A DNA stretch of 64,000 bases, from the NCBI GenBank assembly GCA_032718475.1, contig JAUCBJ010001846.1:310001-374000 (forward strand). Reading direction: 5' to 3'. Position 1 is the first letter of the stretch. Every line of letters begins with the position of its first letter. The stretch comes from Nemertoderma westbladi. Lineage: Eukaryota; Xenacoelomorpha; Nemertodermatida; Nemertodermatidae. The position numbers were made by a program, and so were the translations under genes. The notes below the pieces were generated by a model. It ran no database searches and was not told the origin of the DNA. It saw only the letters and a program-made list of their open reading frames with translations. Below, piece by piece: positions 35,742-45,867 of the stretch.

Positions 35742-36257
35742 GTGCTAGATTTAAAGAGAAAAAAAGAAATAGTTGCCGATACCGCTGATTGTTTTAATCG
35801 ATCAATTGCTGTGGTTGTTGCTGAGTATAAAGGGCTTAGCGTTTTACAAATGCAGCAGCTTAGAAGACTTGGCCAAGCATGCAATATTCAGTTTAAGGTC
35901 GTTAGGAATACATTGGCGAAAATAGCAACAAAGGGAACTATGTATGAAAATATTACCGATCAATTTAGTGATCAGGTTTTCTACGGGTTTTCTTATGAAT
36001 CGCCGGCTGCTTTGGGTCGTATTTTAAAAAAATACATCAAGGACAACGAGCAGATGAAGGTTCGGGTAATCTCTATTGAAGGCGAATTATTTACAGGTGA
36101 TCAACTAGGTGTTGTCGCTAATCTTCCAACATTTGACGAAGCGGTTGCTAAATTACTGGGTACTTTACAAGCGCCGCTAACAAAGTTTGCTCGAACTTTA
36201 AATGCTGTGCCACTTAAGTTGGTCCAAGTATTGATGGCAATTAGAGACAATAAATAA
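35742..36257 (+). CDS. rplJ: 50S ribosomal protein L10
   Basis: Base of the L7/L12 stalk and repressor of its own operon in relatives. It has 171 residues from GTG 35742, with GGAGG 13 bases upstream at about 35727. RSIAVVVAEYKGLSV and FKVVRNTLAKIA belong to the rRNA-binding domain, and the C-terminal helix binds L7/L12 dimers. Confidence 0.95.
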   Translation: MLDLKRKKEIVADTADCFNRSIAVVVAEYKGLSVLQMQQLRRLGQACNIQFKVVRNTLAKIATKGTMYENITDQFSDQVFYGFSYESPAALGRILKKYIKDNEQMKVRVISIEGELFTGDQLGVVANLPTFDEAVAKLLGTLQAPLTKFARTLNAVPLKLVQVLMAIRDNK

Positions 36258-36277
36258 AATAATCAAGGAGAGTGGTT

Positions 36278-36652
36278 ATGTCGATAAAAAAAGAAGATAT
36301 TGTAACGGCTATTGAGTCAATGCCCGTTAAAGAGGTTGTTGAATTAATCAGTGCATTAGAAGAAAAATTTGGGGTTAGTGCAGCCCAGATGATGGCAGCA
36401 CCTGCAGCCGCAGCCCCTAGCGGTGAGCAGGCTGAGGAGAAAACAGAGTTTAGTGTCATCCTCAAAAGTTTTGGTGAGAAAAAAGTGGCTGTCATTAAAG
36501 AGGTAAGAGCTATTACAGGTTTAGGTCTTAAAGAAGCAAAAGAGCTTGTTGAAGGGGACAGTTCAGTCGTGAAAGAAGGTATTAACAAAGAAGATGCAGA
36601 AAAGATTAAAAAGCAATTAGAAAATGCTGGTGCAACGGTTGAATTAAAATAA
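36278..36652 (+). CDS. rplL: 50S ribosomal protein L7/L12
   Basis: A 124-residue stalk protein. ATG 36278 is chosen over GTG 36272 because AAGGAG (36265-36270) is 7 bases before it. It has an N-terminal dimer domain, an Ala-rich hinge (about 40-52), and the C-terminal [20 protein letters not shown] factor-binding domain. Confidence 0.97.
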   Translation: MSIKKEDIVTAIESMPVKEVVELISALEEKFGVSAAQMMAAPAAAAPSGEQAEEKTEFSVILKSFGEKKVAVIKEVRAITGLGLKEAKELVEGDSSVVKEGINKEDAEKIKKQLENAGATVELK

Positions 36653-36676
36653 TTTTTTTATTTAACAATATTTACA

Positions 36677-36710
36677 GAGCCAAGTTTGTTCGCTTGGCTC
36701 TTTTGGTTTT
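36677..36710 (+). terminator. attenuator between rplL and rpoB
   Basis: A perfect 8-bp stem GAGCCAAG (36677-36684) / CTTGGCTC (36693-36700) is followed by TTTTGGTTTT. It sits where E. coli has a partial terminator that lowers rpoBC transcription relative to the stalk genes. Confidence 0.8.
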
Positions 36711-36735
36711 AATCAAAAATTAGGATTATTGTCGT

Positions 36736-39700
36736 ATGGGTTATTCATTTACTGAAAAAAAGCGTCTTCGTTATAACTTTAGAAAAGGTCCATTTAATTT
36801 TCCTATATCAAATCTTTTAGAATTACAATTAAGTCCCTATCATCAATTATTGCAGCGTGATGTTAAACCTGACCAACGACAAAACATTGGGTTGCAAGCT
36901 GTTTTTAATTCTGTTTTCCCCATGGTATCTAGCTCTGGGATGGCGGCTTTAGAATTTGTAAGTTATCAAATAAATGAGCCTGAATACAGTGTTAAAAGCT
37001 GTAAATTAAGGAGCTTAACTTACGCCATACCAATTAATGTTAAGTTACGTTTTGTTTTGTACCGAAAAAAATCTGGGTCAGAAAAATTAGTGATCCAGAA
37101 AGTTAAAGAACAAGAAGTATTTTTTGGTTCTATTCCAATGATGACCGATGACGGTGTATTTATTATTAATGGTACGGAACGTGTTGTGGTGTCTCAGTTA
37201 CATCGTGCACCTGGGGTTATTTTTACGCATGATAAAGGCCGAACCCATTCATCAGGTAAGTTGCTTTTCTCTGCGCGGGTAATTCCATATCGGGGCTCTT
37301 GGTTAGATTTTGAATTTGATCATCATGATGTTTTATATGCCCGAATTGACAGACGAAGAAAAATATTAGCCACTATTTTTTTAAAAGCAATGGGTATGGA
37401 TGCTGAGGAGATATTGTCCACCTTTTACCCGGTTTGTTCAGTGTCAATTGATGGTGAACAAGTAACACTTGATTCCTTATTAGTGGATGTATTTAATAGT
37501 GAATTGTTATCTGATGTAATAATCGAAGGAAAACAGTTTGCTAAAAAAGGTGACTGCATTAACGATTTATCACCTTTAAAGGATAAAAAAAATATTCAAT
37601 TATCAATTAATCATCTAGTTAATCAAGTGCTTTGTGTTGCAGTGGTTCATCCTAAAACAGGCGAAATATTGCTGCCAGCTAATCATGTCCTAAAGCTAGA
37701 AGACATTGTTGAGCTTAAAAAGAATAAAGTTAAGGAAATTCAGTTAATTAATGTTGATCGCAACAAGCACGGTAGTTACATTTCTGAAACATTGCGCGGT
37801 GAATCTATTCAATCAGAATCAGAAGCTCGTTTAGAAATTTATAAAGTGATACGCCCGGGGGAGCCCTCTTCTAAACAAACTGCTAATAGTTTGTTTGAGA
37901 ATTTCTTTTTTAATAACATCCGTTATGATCTATCGCCTGTTGGCCGCATGAAGATTAATCACCGTTTTGGTTCTAGTGAACAAAAAGGCCCTTTGTTTTT
38001 GGAAACGGATGACATCACCCAAGTGCTCAAGATTTTGATCAATATTCGTGATGGTTTAGATGAGGTTGACGACGTTGATGCACTAACCAATCGACGTATT
38101 CGATCAATTAATGAAATGGTTGAAAATCAGTGTCGAATTGCCTTGGCTCGTCTCGAAAAAACTATCAAAGATCGCTTAAGTATTGCAGCAGAAATAGAAA
38201 CACTCACCCCTAAGGATTTATTTCATGCAAGGCCCTTATCAAGTGCAATGCGGGATTTTTTTGGCTTAAGTCAGCTTTCTCAATTTATGGATCAAGTTAA
38301 CATTTTATCACGCTTGACACATAAGCGTCGAATATCTGCTTTAGGTCCGGGGGGTTTAACGCGCGAACGTGCAGGTTTTGAGGTTCGTGATGTTCATCCT
38401 TCACATTATGGACGCCTATGTCCTATTGAGACCCCAGAAGGCCCTAATATCGGTCTGATTAATACCATAGCGATTTATGCTAAAGTGAATCAATTTGGTT
38501 TTCTTGAAACACCTTATTATAAAGTTCAGGATGGTCGTATCTTAACCGATAAAGCATATTATCTATCCGCCATTAATGAGGGAAATCTTGTCATTGCACA
38601 AGCAGATGTTGAAATTGATAAAACGGGTTTAATACTTAATGATTCCGTGCTTTGTCGATATAAAAATGAGTTTATTGTCTTTAAACCTAAACAAGTTGAC
38701 TATATTGATGTATCTTCGCGTCAAATTGCATCTGTTGCAGCCTCTCTTATACCCTTTTTACCAAATGATGATGCCAACCGAGCCCTGATGGGCTCAAACA
38801 TGCAGCGACAAGCTGTTCCTACATTAATACCTGAAGCACCATTGGTGGGTACGGGTATGGAGTCAACTGTGATCGCCCATTCTTGCTCTGCCATTACTGC
38901 TAAAAATTCGGGTACTGTTGTTGATGTTGATGGGCTAAGTATTGTGATTTTACAAGATGAGGTTGTTGAGAAGATTGATTTTCTCAAAGGCGATGATCAA
39001 ACATTTTTAGATGTTTACGAGTTAGCAAAATATGAGCGTTCAAACCAAAGTACTTGTGTAAATCAAACCCCGCTCGTTAAAGTAGGGGATCGAGTTAGAA
39101 AGGGCGATGTCATCGCTGATGGCTCCTCCTTGGATAATGGTGAGCTTGCATTAGGCAAGAATTTGTTGGTCGCTTTTATGTCTTGGCATGGGTACAATTT
39201 TGAAGATTCCATTTTAATTTCTGAACGTCTTTATAAAGAGGATGTTTTAACCTCCATTCATATTGAAGAAATTACAGGATGTACAAGGGATACTCGTTTG
39301 GGACATGAGGAAATTACAGCGGATGTACCCGGTGTAAGTGAGGCAAGCCTATCAACACTTGATGCAACAGGTGTTGTTTATGTAGGTGCGCATGTTAAAA
39401 AAAGAGACATACTGATTGGTAAAGTAAGCCCTAAAGGAGATGACTTTGTTAGCCCAGAAGAGAAATTGCTTTATGCTATCTTTGGCGAGAAGGCTTCTAA
39501 TGTGAAAGATACATCTGTTTATGCAACCTATTCAGGATGCGTAACAGATGTTCAAATTTTTTCACACACCAAACTTAAAGAAGACACAGCAAGTGATAGA
39601 AATAAGGAACTTTACGGCGTTAATAAAACACTAACGTCTGAGTTTTTCTTTTACAAAAAGGAATTAATTAATCGTTTATATCAATCCTTAATGAAAGATG

Positions 39701-40806
39701 GTGTGGAGATTAAATCGGCCAGTCAATTTTCAAAGAAAGGTTTAACGAAGGATCAATTATTTCATATGTCTTTGGGTAATTTATCTCAAATTTCAACCAA
39801 TCGTAAGGCAGTTAATCAAATGATTCACCTTGTGATTGAATTACTAAAAAACAAAAAACAAAAAATAGATAAAATGAAAAGTGACTTTCAAAAGCGCTTG
39901 AAAACCTCTGATCAATTGCCTCCCGGTGTATTGAAAATGGTAAAGGTTTATATTGCCGTTAAGCGTAAAATTCAACCGGGCGATAAAATGTCAGGTCGCC
40001 ATGGTAATAAAGGGGTTGTTTCAAAAATTTGTCCTGTTGAAGATATGCCGCATTTAAAAGATGGTCAGCCTGTTGATATTGTTTTAAATCCACTGGGTGT
40101 CCCTTCAAGGATGAACGTCGGTCAAATTTTAGAAACCCATTTAGGTTGGGCCGCTAAAAAATTGGGTGAAGATATTCAAAAAATGCTTAATGAGAAAAAA
40201 AGCATCAAAGAACTTAAAACGTTTATTAGCCAAATTTATAACACCTCTAAACAACCCATTGATTGGAATGAATTTGATGATGATCAAGTGCTTGAATTGG
40301 CTAAAAATTTAAGCAATGGGGTGCCGATGGCCTCGCCTGTTTTTGATGGTGCTAAGGAGGAGGATATTAAAAAAATGATGCGTTTAGCTACATTGCCTGA
40401 AAGTGGCCAAATCAATTTATATGATGGACTAACGGGTGAGAAATTTGATCGTCCTGTAACAATTGGATACATTTATATGTTGAGATTAAATCATTTAATT
40501 GATGATAAAGTGCATGCAAGATCAACCGGCCCCTACAGCTTGGTGACTCAGCAACCCTTGGGAGGTAAAGCACAGTTGGGTGGCCAGCGTTTTGGAGAAA
40601 TGGAGGTGTGGGCACTAGAAGCGTATGGTGCAGCCCATATTCTGCAAGAGATTTTAACCGTTAAATCTGACGATAGCTATGGTCGATCCAAGGTTTATAA
40701 AAATATCATTGATGGTATTTATTTTACGCAACCTAGAATTCCTGAATCTTTCCGAGTATTGATGAAAGAGCTCAATGCATTGGGCTTAGATTTAATCTTG
40801 GAATAA
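36736..40806 (+). CDS. rpoB: RNA polymerase subunit beta
   Basis: Full-length 1,356-residue beta subunit (E. coli 1,342). ISALGPGGLTRERAGFEVRD, the IETPEGPNIGL loop, GDKMSGRHGNKGV and GGKAQLGGQRFGEMEVWALE are intact. The rifampicin pocket reads DQVNILSRLTHKRR where most bacteria have DQNNPLSxxTHKRR; V521 and I523 replace Asn and Pro at E. coli positions 518 and 520. It is preceded by the attenuator and followed by rpoC after 21 bases. Confidence 0.98.
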   Translation: MGYSFTEKKRLRYNFRKGPFNFPISNLLELQLSPYHQLLQRDVKPDQRQNIGLQAVFNSVFPMVSSSGMAALEFVSYQINEPEYSVKSCKLRSLTYAIPINVKLRFVLYRKKSGSEKLVIQKVKEQEVFFGSIPMMTDDGVFIINGTERVVVSQLHRAPGVIFTHDKGRTHSSGKLLFSARVIPYRGSWLDFEFDHHDVLYARIDRRRKILATIFLKAMGMDAEEILSTFYPVCSVSIDGEQVTLDSLLVDVFNSELLSDVIIEGKQFAKKGDCINDLSPLKDKKNIQLSINHLVNQVLCVAVVHPKTGEILLPANHVLKLEDIVELKKNKVKEIQLINVDRNKHGSYISETLRGESIQSESEARLEIYKVIRPGEPSSKQTANSLFENFFFNNIRYDLSPVGRMKINHRFGSSEQKGPLFLETDDITQVLKILINIRDGLDEVDDVDALTNRRIRSINEMVENQCRIALARLEKTIKDRLSIAAEIETLTPKDLFHARPLSSAMRDFFGLSQLSQFMDQVNILSRLTHKRRISALGPGGLTRERAGFEVRDVHPSHYGRLCPIETPEGPNIGLINTIAIYAKVNQFGFLETPYYKVQDGRILTDKAYYLSAINEGNLVIAQADVEIDKTGLILNDSVLCRYKNEFIVFKPKQVDYIDVSSRQIASVAASLIPFLPNDDANRALMGSNMQRQAVPTLIPEAPLVGTGMESTVIAHSCSAITAKNSGTVVDVDGLSIVILQDEVVEKIDFLKGDDQTFLDVYELAKYERSNQSTCVNQTPLVKVGDRVRKGDVIADGSSLDNGELALGKNLLVAFMSWHGYNFEDSILISERLYKEDVLTSIHIEEITGCTRDTRLGHEEITADVPGVSEASLSTLDATGVVYVGAHVKKRDILIGKVSPKGDDFVSPEEKLLYAIFGEKASNVKDTSVYATYSGCVTDVQIFSHTKLKEDTASDRNKELYGVNKTLTSEFFFYKKELINRLYQSLMKDGVEIKSASQFSKKGLTKDQLFHMSLGNLSQISTNRKAVNQMIHLVIELLKNKKQKIDKMKSDFQKRLKTSDQLPPGVLKMVKVYIAVKRKIQPGDKMSGRHGNKGVVSKICPVEDMPHLKDGQPVDIVLNPLGVPSRMNVGQILETHLGWAAKKLGEDIQKMLNEKKSIKELKTFISQIYNTSKQPIDWNEFDDDQVLELAKNLSNGVPMASPVFDGAKEEDIKKMMRLATLPESGQINLYDGLTGEKFDRPVTIGYIYMLRLNHLIDDKVHARSTGPYSLVTQQPLGGKAQLGGQRFGEMEVWALEAYGAAHILQEILTVKSDDSYGRSKVYKNIIDGIYFTQPRIPESFRVLMKELNALGLDLILE

Positions 40807-40827
40807 ATAATCCTTACTGGAGGCACA

Positions 40828-43800
40828 GTGAAAGACATATTTAATTTTGTTAAACAAAAAGATGATTTTTCTTTTAAGAAAATCAGTATTAGTTTAATCT
40901 CGCCTGAAAAGATTCGCTCTTATTCTCACGGTGAAGTTAAAAAACCTGAAACAATTAATTATCGAACCCTCAAGCCTGAGCGCGATGGGTTATTTTGTGC
41001 AAAAATATTTGGCCCAATTAAGGATTGGGAGTGTTTATGTGGTAAATATAAGCGCTTAAAAAATAGAGGGATTATTTGTGAAAAATGTGGTGTTGAGGTC
41101 ACCTTATCGAAGGTCAGAAGAGAGCGGTTAGCTCATATAGAGTTAGTTGCGCCCGTTGCCCACATTTGGTTTCTTAAATTATTGCCATCTCGAATTGGTT
41201 TAGCACTAGATATTTCTTTAAAAGATTTAGAAGCCGTTATTTATTTTGAAGCATATCTGGTGACTGACCCAGGTTTAACAACGCTAGAGAAAGGTCAAAT
41301 ATTAGATCAAAAGACTTATCTTGAGTCATTGGACGAATATGGTGATGACTTTACTGCTAAGATGGGTGCTGAGGCGGTTGAAGAATTATTAAAGGGGCTT
41401 AGTTTACAAAAGGAGATTCATGCTATTGATGAGGAAATCTCTCAAACCAATGCTGAAATTCGCCTAAAAAAACTCTTTAAACGAAAGAATCTATTACAAT
41501 CGTTTTTGAAAAATAACTCACGCCCTGAATGGATGGTGTTGCGTGCATTACCGGTTTTGCCACCTGATCTTAGACCACTTGTACCTTTAGATGCAGGTCG
41601 TTTTGCAACAGCTGATTTGAATGATTTATATCGGGGGGTTCTAAATAGGAATAATCGTTTAGCTCGTTTGCTCAAAGAAGTTTGTCCACCTGAGATTATT
41701 ATTCACAACGAAAAACGTATGTTACAAGAAGCCGTCAATTCTTTAATTGATAATTCACGTAGTACGCGACCTGTTTTAGGCTCTAATAAGTTACAGTTGC
41801 GCTCATTGGCTGATATGTTAAAAGGTAAACAAGGTCGTTTTCGGCAAAACTTATTGGGTAAACGCGTCGATTATTCTGGGCGTTCTGTCATTATTGTGGG
41901 TCCAAAGTTAAAGCTGCATCAATGTGGACTTCCTAAGCAAATGGCACTGGAATTATTTAAGCCATTTGTCTTAAGTAAATTAAATAAAGATGAAGATATT
42001 GCAACCATTAAGGTCGCTAAAACAATGATTGATGATCAGGTGTCTGCGGTTTGGCCAGTCTTAGAAGTAGCTATCAAAGATTTATTAGTGCTTTTGAATC
42101 GTGCCCCTACTTTGCATCGGTTGGGTATTCAAGCATTTGAGCCTGTTTTAGTTGAGGGTAATGCAATTTGTTTACATCCATTGGTTTGTTCAGCCTTTAA
42201 CGCTGATTTTGATGGTGATCAAATGGCCGTACATGTGCCATTGTCGGTTCAAGCTCAGCTAGAGGCACGTGTTTTAATGTTGTCATCTAATAATATTTTA
42301 TCACCTGCTAGTGGTGAACCGGTTGTGATTCCAACGCAAGATATGGTATTGGGCCTTTATTATTTAACGAAAGAACGTCCAAATGCCCGTGGCGAGGGGG
42401 CTATGTTTTATTCCTCACAGGAAGCGAAGTTGGCTTATGAAGATGGACGAGTTGAGCTAGGAGCAAAAATTAAGGCTCGCATTGATGCAGTTTATGTTGG
42501 TGAGGGAGAAAGTCAGGTTGTTGAGACAACTTTGGGTCGTTTATTGTTAATTGATATTTTGCCTGAAGGTATTTTATTTGAATCAATCAATCAGGGGATG
42601 ACTAAAAAAACCATTTCCCAGTTAATTAATCAGGTGTATCGAAAATTAGGGGTTAAACAGACCGTTATCCTGGTTGATAAGCTCATGTATACTGGTTTTT
42701 ACTATTCTTCTCGGTCTGGTATTTCTTTATGTATTGACGACATGATTGTTCCGAAAGAAAAGGAAAGGATTATTCAAAAAGCTGAAGATGAGGTTAGCAC
42801 TGTTTACAGTCATTACAAGCAAGGTATGTTAACAGATCGTGAACGTTACAATCGTGTTATTGATATTTGGTCTCATGCCAATGATGAAGTAACAGCCAAA
42901 ATGATGGATGCCATTGCTTTTGATCAATTCAAGGGTAAAGATGGTAAGTTGATTCAATCGTCTTCTTTTAACTCGGTTTATATGATGATGGATTCTGGTG
43001 CAAGGGGTTCTCCAACACAAATGCGTCAATTATCAGGCATGCGCGGGCTTATGGCTAAGCCAGATGGTTCTATCATTGAAACACCTATCAAGGCAAATTT
43101 TAGAGAAGGCTTAAATGTTTTGCAGTATTTTATTTCGACCCATGGTGCTCGTAAAGGGTTGGCTGATACGGCCTTAAAAACAGCCAACTCAGGCTACTTG
43201 ACGCGTCGTTTAATTGATGTCGCGCAAGATTTAATTATTTCACAAGATGATTGTGGAACAACAAAGGGCCTACGATTTAGAAACATTATTGATGGCAGTG
43301 ATATTATTGAGACATTGGCTGATCAAGTATTGGGTCGTGTTGCCGCTGGAGATATTGTAGATTCAGTTAGTAATCAGATCATTGTTCCTGCAGGAGAACT
43401 CATTACAGAAGCCCATACTGCAAAATTTGACAAGCATGGTATTGATGAAATCATGGTGCGTTCTGTGATTACTTGTGAGTTAGATTATGGTTTGTGCGCT
43501 AAATGTTATGGTCGAGACCTAACAAGAGGCCGATTAGTCCACAAAGGTGAAGCGGTGGGCATTATTGCGGCTCAATCCATTGGTGAGCCGGGTACACAGC
43601 TAACCATGCGTACGTTTCATATTGGGGGTGCCGCGTCTCAATTAATTAGCTCAAACCAGATTGTGACCAATGTGGGTGGTAAAGCACAGTTTAAAAACGT
43701 GCGACTGATAAAAAACAGAAATAGTGAGGACATTGTTGTTTCTCGTTCTGGTTTAATGAATATTATTGATGATGTAGGTTGTGAGCGTGAAAGTTATCGC

Positions 43801-44910
43801 ATACCTTATGGTGCTACAACCTATGTTAAAGATGGACAAGCTATTGACTCAGGTCAGTTAATTGCCAACTGGGCATTGCATACACAGCCGATTATTTCTG
43901 AGGTTGAAGGTTATATAAAGTTTATTGATATTATAGAGGGTATCAGTGTTGATATTCGATCTGATGAAATGACAAACATTGAAATGGTTGAAATTAAGTC
44001 AATGAGTAATCGCCCTGCAGCAGGCCTTCCGCTTCGTCCACGCATTCAGTTGGTTGATCAAAAAGGTGAACCCATTCATTTTTCTGAAAATAAAACACCC
44101 GTTATTTATTTTTTACAAGAAAAAAGCATCATTAGATTGCGTGCAAACGATTTCATTCAAAAAGGCGATGTGGTCGCTAGCTTACCTAAATCATCATCTG
44201 TTAGTCGTGATATCACCGGTGGTTTGCCTCGTGTTGCTGATCTTTTTGAAGCCAGGAAACCAAAAGACCCTGCCATCCTTTCCCCCATGACAGGCAATAT
44301 GCATGTTGGTAAGGAAACTAGAAGCAAGTATCGGGTTGTTATTAAAAGTGCGAAGGGAGAAGAACAAGATATTATGATTCCCAAGTATTATCATTTAAGT
44401 ATTCTTGAAGGTGAGTTTGTTCAAAAAGGCGATATCATATCTGATGGTGAAATAGATCCACATGACCTGCTAGAAACACGGGGAATCGAAGAAACAGTCA
44501 AACACATTGTCAGTGAAGTTCAAAGTGTTTATCGTTTACAAGGTGTAAAAATTAACAATAAACATATTGAAGTGATTCTAAGTCGGATGTTAAGTAATGT
44601 TGAAATAATAGATTCAGGCGACACAGACTATACCAATGGTGAGCTTTTGAAGTTAATTATTGTTAAAAAGACTAATGAACAGCTGTTAAAGGACGGTAAA
44701 GCACCTATTAAATATAAGCATATTTTAATGAGTATCACGCAAGCCGCTCTTAAGAATGATTCTTTTATATCAGCAGCATCATTTCAGGATACAACCCGGG
44801 TGTTAACCGAATCATCTATTGTAGGTCGTTCGGATAATCTAAGGGGACTAAAAGAAAATGTCATCGTTGGTGGTCTAATACCTGCAGGAACAGGTTTTCG
44901 TGAATTATAA
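40828..44910 (+). CDS. rpoC: RNA polymerase subunit beta'
   Basis: Catalytic subunit of 1,360 residues from GTG 40828 with GGAGG upstream. N-terminal zinc site CLCGKYKR...CEKCGVEV, catalytic [16 protein letters not shown], trigger-loop region [11 protein letters not shown] and second zinc site [13 protein letters not shown] are all present. It ends at [11 protein letters not shown], where E. coli continues about 45 residues, so the non-conserved tail is missing. Confidence 0.98.
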   Translation: MKDIFNFVKQKDDFSFKKISISLISPEKIRSYSHGEVKKPETINYRTLKPERDGLFCAKIFGPIKDWECLCGKYKRLKNRGIICEKCGVEVTLSKVRRERLAHIELVAPVAHIWFLKLLPSRIGLALDISLKDLEAVIYFEAYLVTDPGLTTLEKGQILDQKTYLESLDEYGDDFTAKMGAEAVEELLKGLSLQKEIHAIDEEISQTNAEIRLKKLFKRKNLLQSFLKNNSRPEWMVLRALPVLPPDLRPLVPLDAGRFATADLNDLYRGVLNRNNRLARLLKEVCPPEIIIHNEKRMLQEAVNSLIDNSRSTRPVLGSNKLQLRSLADMLKGKQGRFRQNLLGKRVDYSGRSVIIVGPKLKLHQCGLPKQMALELFKPFVLSKLNKDEDIATIKVAKTMIDDQVSAVWPVLEVAIKDLLVLLNRAPTLHRLGIQAFEPVLVEGNAICLHPLVCSAFNADFDGDQMAVHVPLSVQAQLEARVLMLSSNNILSPASGEPVVIPTQDMVLGLYYLTKERPNARGEGAMFYSSQEAKLAYEDGRVELGAKIKARIDAVYVGEGESQVVETTLGRLLLIDILPEGILFESINQGMTKKTISQLINQVYRKLGVKQTVILVDKLMYTGFYYSSRSGISLCIDDMIVPKEKERIIQKAEDEVSTVYSHYKQGMLTDRERYNRVIDIWSHANDEVTAKMMDAIAFDQFKGKDGKLIQSSSFNSVYMMMDSGARGSPTQMRQLSGMRGLMAKPDGSIIETPIKANFREGLNVLQYFISTHGARKGLADTALKTANSGYLTRRLIDVAQDLIISQDDCGTTKGLRFRNIIDGSDIIETLADQVLGRVAAGDIVDSVSNQIIVPAGELITEAHTAKFDKHGIDEIMVRSVITCELDYGLCAKCYGRDLTRGRLVHKGEAVGIIAAQSIGEPGTQLTMRTFHIGGAASQLISSNQIVTNVGGKAQFKNVRLIKNRNSEDIVVSRSGLMNIIDDVGCERESYRIPYGATTYVKDGQAIDSGQLIANWALHTQPIISEVEGYIKFIDIIEGISVDIRSDEMTNIEMVEIKSMSNRPAAGLPLRPRIQLVDQKGEPIHFSENKTPVIYFLQEKSIIRLRANDFIQKGDVVASLPKSSSVSRDITGGLPRVADLFEARKPKDPAILSPMTGNMHVGKETRSKYRVVIKSAKGEEQDIMIPKYYHLSILEGEFVQKGDIISDGEIDPHDLLETRGIEETVKHIVSEVQSVYRLQGVKINNKHIEVILSRMLSNVEIIDSGDTDYTNGELLKLIIVKKTNEQLLKDGKAPIKYKHILMSITQAALKNDSFISAASFQDTTRVLTESSIVGRSDNLRGLKENVIVGGLIPAGTGFREL

Positions 44911-44913
44911 AAC

Positions 44914-44942
44914 TTGACATGAATACATTTTTTATTTATAGT
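44914..44942 (+). promoter_or_regulatory. sigma-70 promoter of the str operon
   Basis: TTGACA (44914-44919), a 17-bp spacer and TATAGT (44937-44942), immediately after the rpoC stop. Transcription would start near 44950, about 33 bases before rpsL, allowing rpsL-rpsG-fusA-tuf to be made independently of rpoBC. Confidence 0.75.
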
Positions 44943-44982
44943 CTCACTTTTCAAAACTTTGGAAGATTCCATAATCATTAGG

Positions 44983-45357
44983 ATGGCAAGAGTTTCTCAA
45001 TTAGTAAAAAAGCCTAGAAAACCAAAGGTTCGTAAGGTTAATATTCCTGCCTTAGGCGGTTGTCCTCAAAAACGTGGTGTTTGTCAAAGGGTATATACAA
45101 CAGCCCCTAAAAAGCCCAACTCTGCTTTTAGAAAAGTCGCTCGGGTTCGGTTGACTAATGGTTATGAAATTACCTCATATATTGGCGGCGAAGGTCACAC
45201 ACTGCAAGAACATTCAGTTGTCATTATTCGTGGCGGTCGAGCTAAGGACCTTTCAGGTGTCAGAACTCATGTTGTTCGGGGTCAGTTAGATACAGGTAGC
45301 GTGAAGGATCGAAAACAAGGTCGTTCAAAGTATGGTACTAAAAGGTCAAAATCTTAA
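44983..45357 (+). CDS. rpsL: 30S ribosomal protein S12
   Basis: A 124-residue decoding-centre protein. ATG 44983 gives the family's standard N-terminus ([11 protein letters not shown]); an in-frame TTG 24 bases upstream adds unrelated residues. The streptomycin-site lysines (K43, K88) are present in [10 protein letters not shown] and GGRAKDL. Residue 91 is Ser where nearly all bacteria have Pro (KDLPGVR). Only a weak AGG precedes the ATG. Confidence 0.97.
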   Translation: MARVSQLVKKPRKPKVRKVNIPALGGCPQKRGVCQRVYTTAPKKPNSAFRKVARVRLTNGYEITSYIGGEGHTLQEHSVVIIRGGRAKDLSGVRTHVVRGQLDTGSVKDRKQGRSKYGTKRSKS

Positions 45358-45378
45358 ACTTCAAGGGTTTGTTAAATT

Positions 45379-45849
45379 ATGTCAAGAAGAAAAGGAGTCA
45401 TTAAGCGAGAAATTTTACCTGACTATAAATATAAAAGTGAGAAAGTCTCAAAATTTATTAATGTCATTATGCAAAATGGTAAAAAGTCAGTTGCTGAAAA
45501 AATTGTTTATGATGCCTTAGAATTAATTAAAAAAGAGACTAAACAAGACCCATTGAAAGTTTTTTATGATGCCTTAGAGAATGTGACCCCTGCTGTTGAA
45601 GTGCGTTCTCGTCGAGTGGGTGGTTCCAACTATCAAGTACCTGCTGAGGTCAATCAGTATCGAGGCTTGCTACTTTCAATGCGCTGGGTGAAAGCATCTG
45701 CAAAGAAAAGAAAGGAAAAAAGTATGACCCAAGGGCTTTATAAAGAGTTGATGGATGCAAAAGATAAAAAAGGTGAGGCTGTTAAGAAACGAGATGAGGC
45801 TCATCGAGTGGCCGAATCTAACCGAGCATTTTCACACTATCGTTGGTAA
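45379..45849 (+). CDS. rpsG: 30S ribosomal protein S7
   Basis: A 156-residue head-assembly protein starting SRRKGVIKREILPDYKY, with VGGSNYQVPAEV and ANRAFSHYRW-type C-terminus (here SNRAFSHYRW). It lies 21 bases after rpsL in the str operon. Confidence 0.97.
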   Translation: MSRRKGVIKREILPDYKYKSEKVSKFINVIMQNGKKSVAEKIVYDALELIKKETKQDPLKVFYDALENVTPAVEVRSRRVGGSNYQVPAEVNQYRGLLLSMRWVKASAKKRKEKSMTQGLYKELMDAKDKKGEAVKKRDEAHRVAESNRAFSHYRW

Positions 45850-45867
45850 ATTGATTAAATCCTCATC

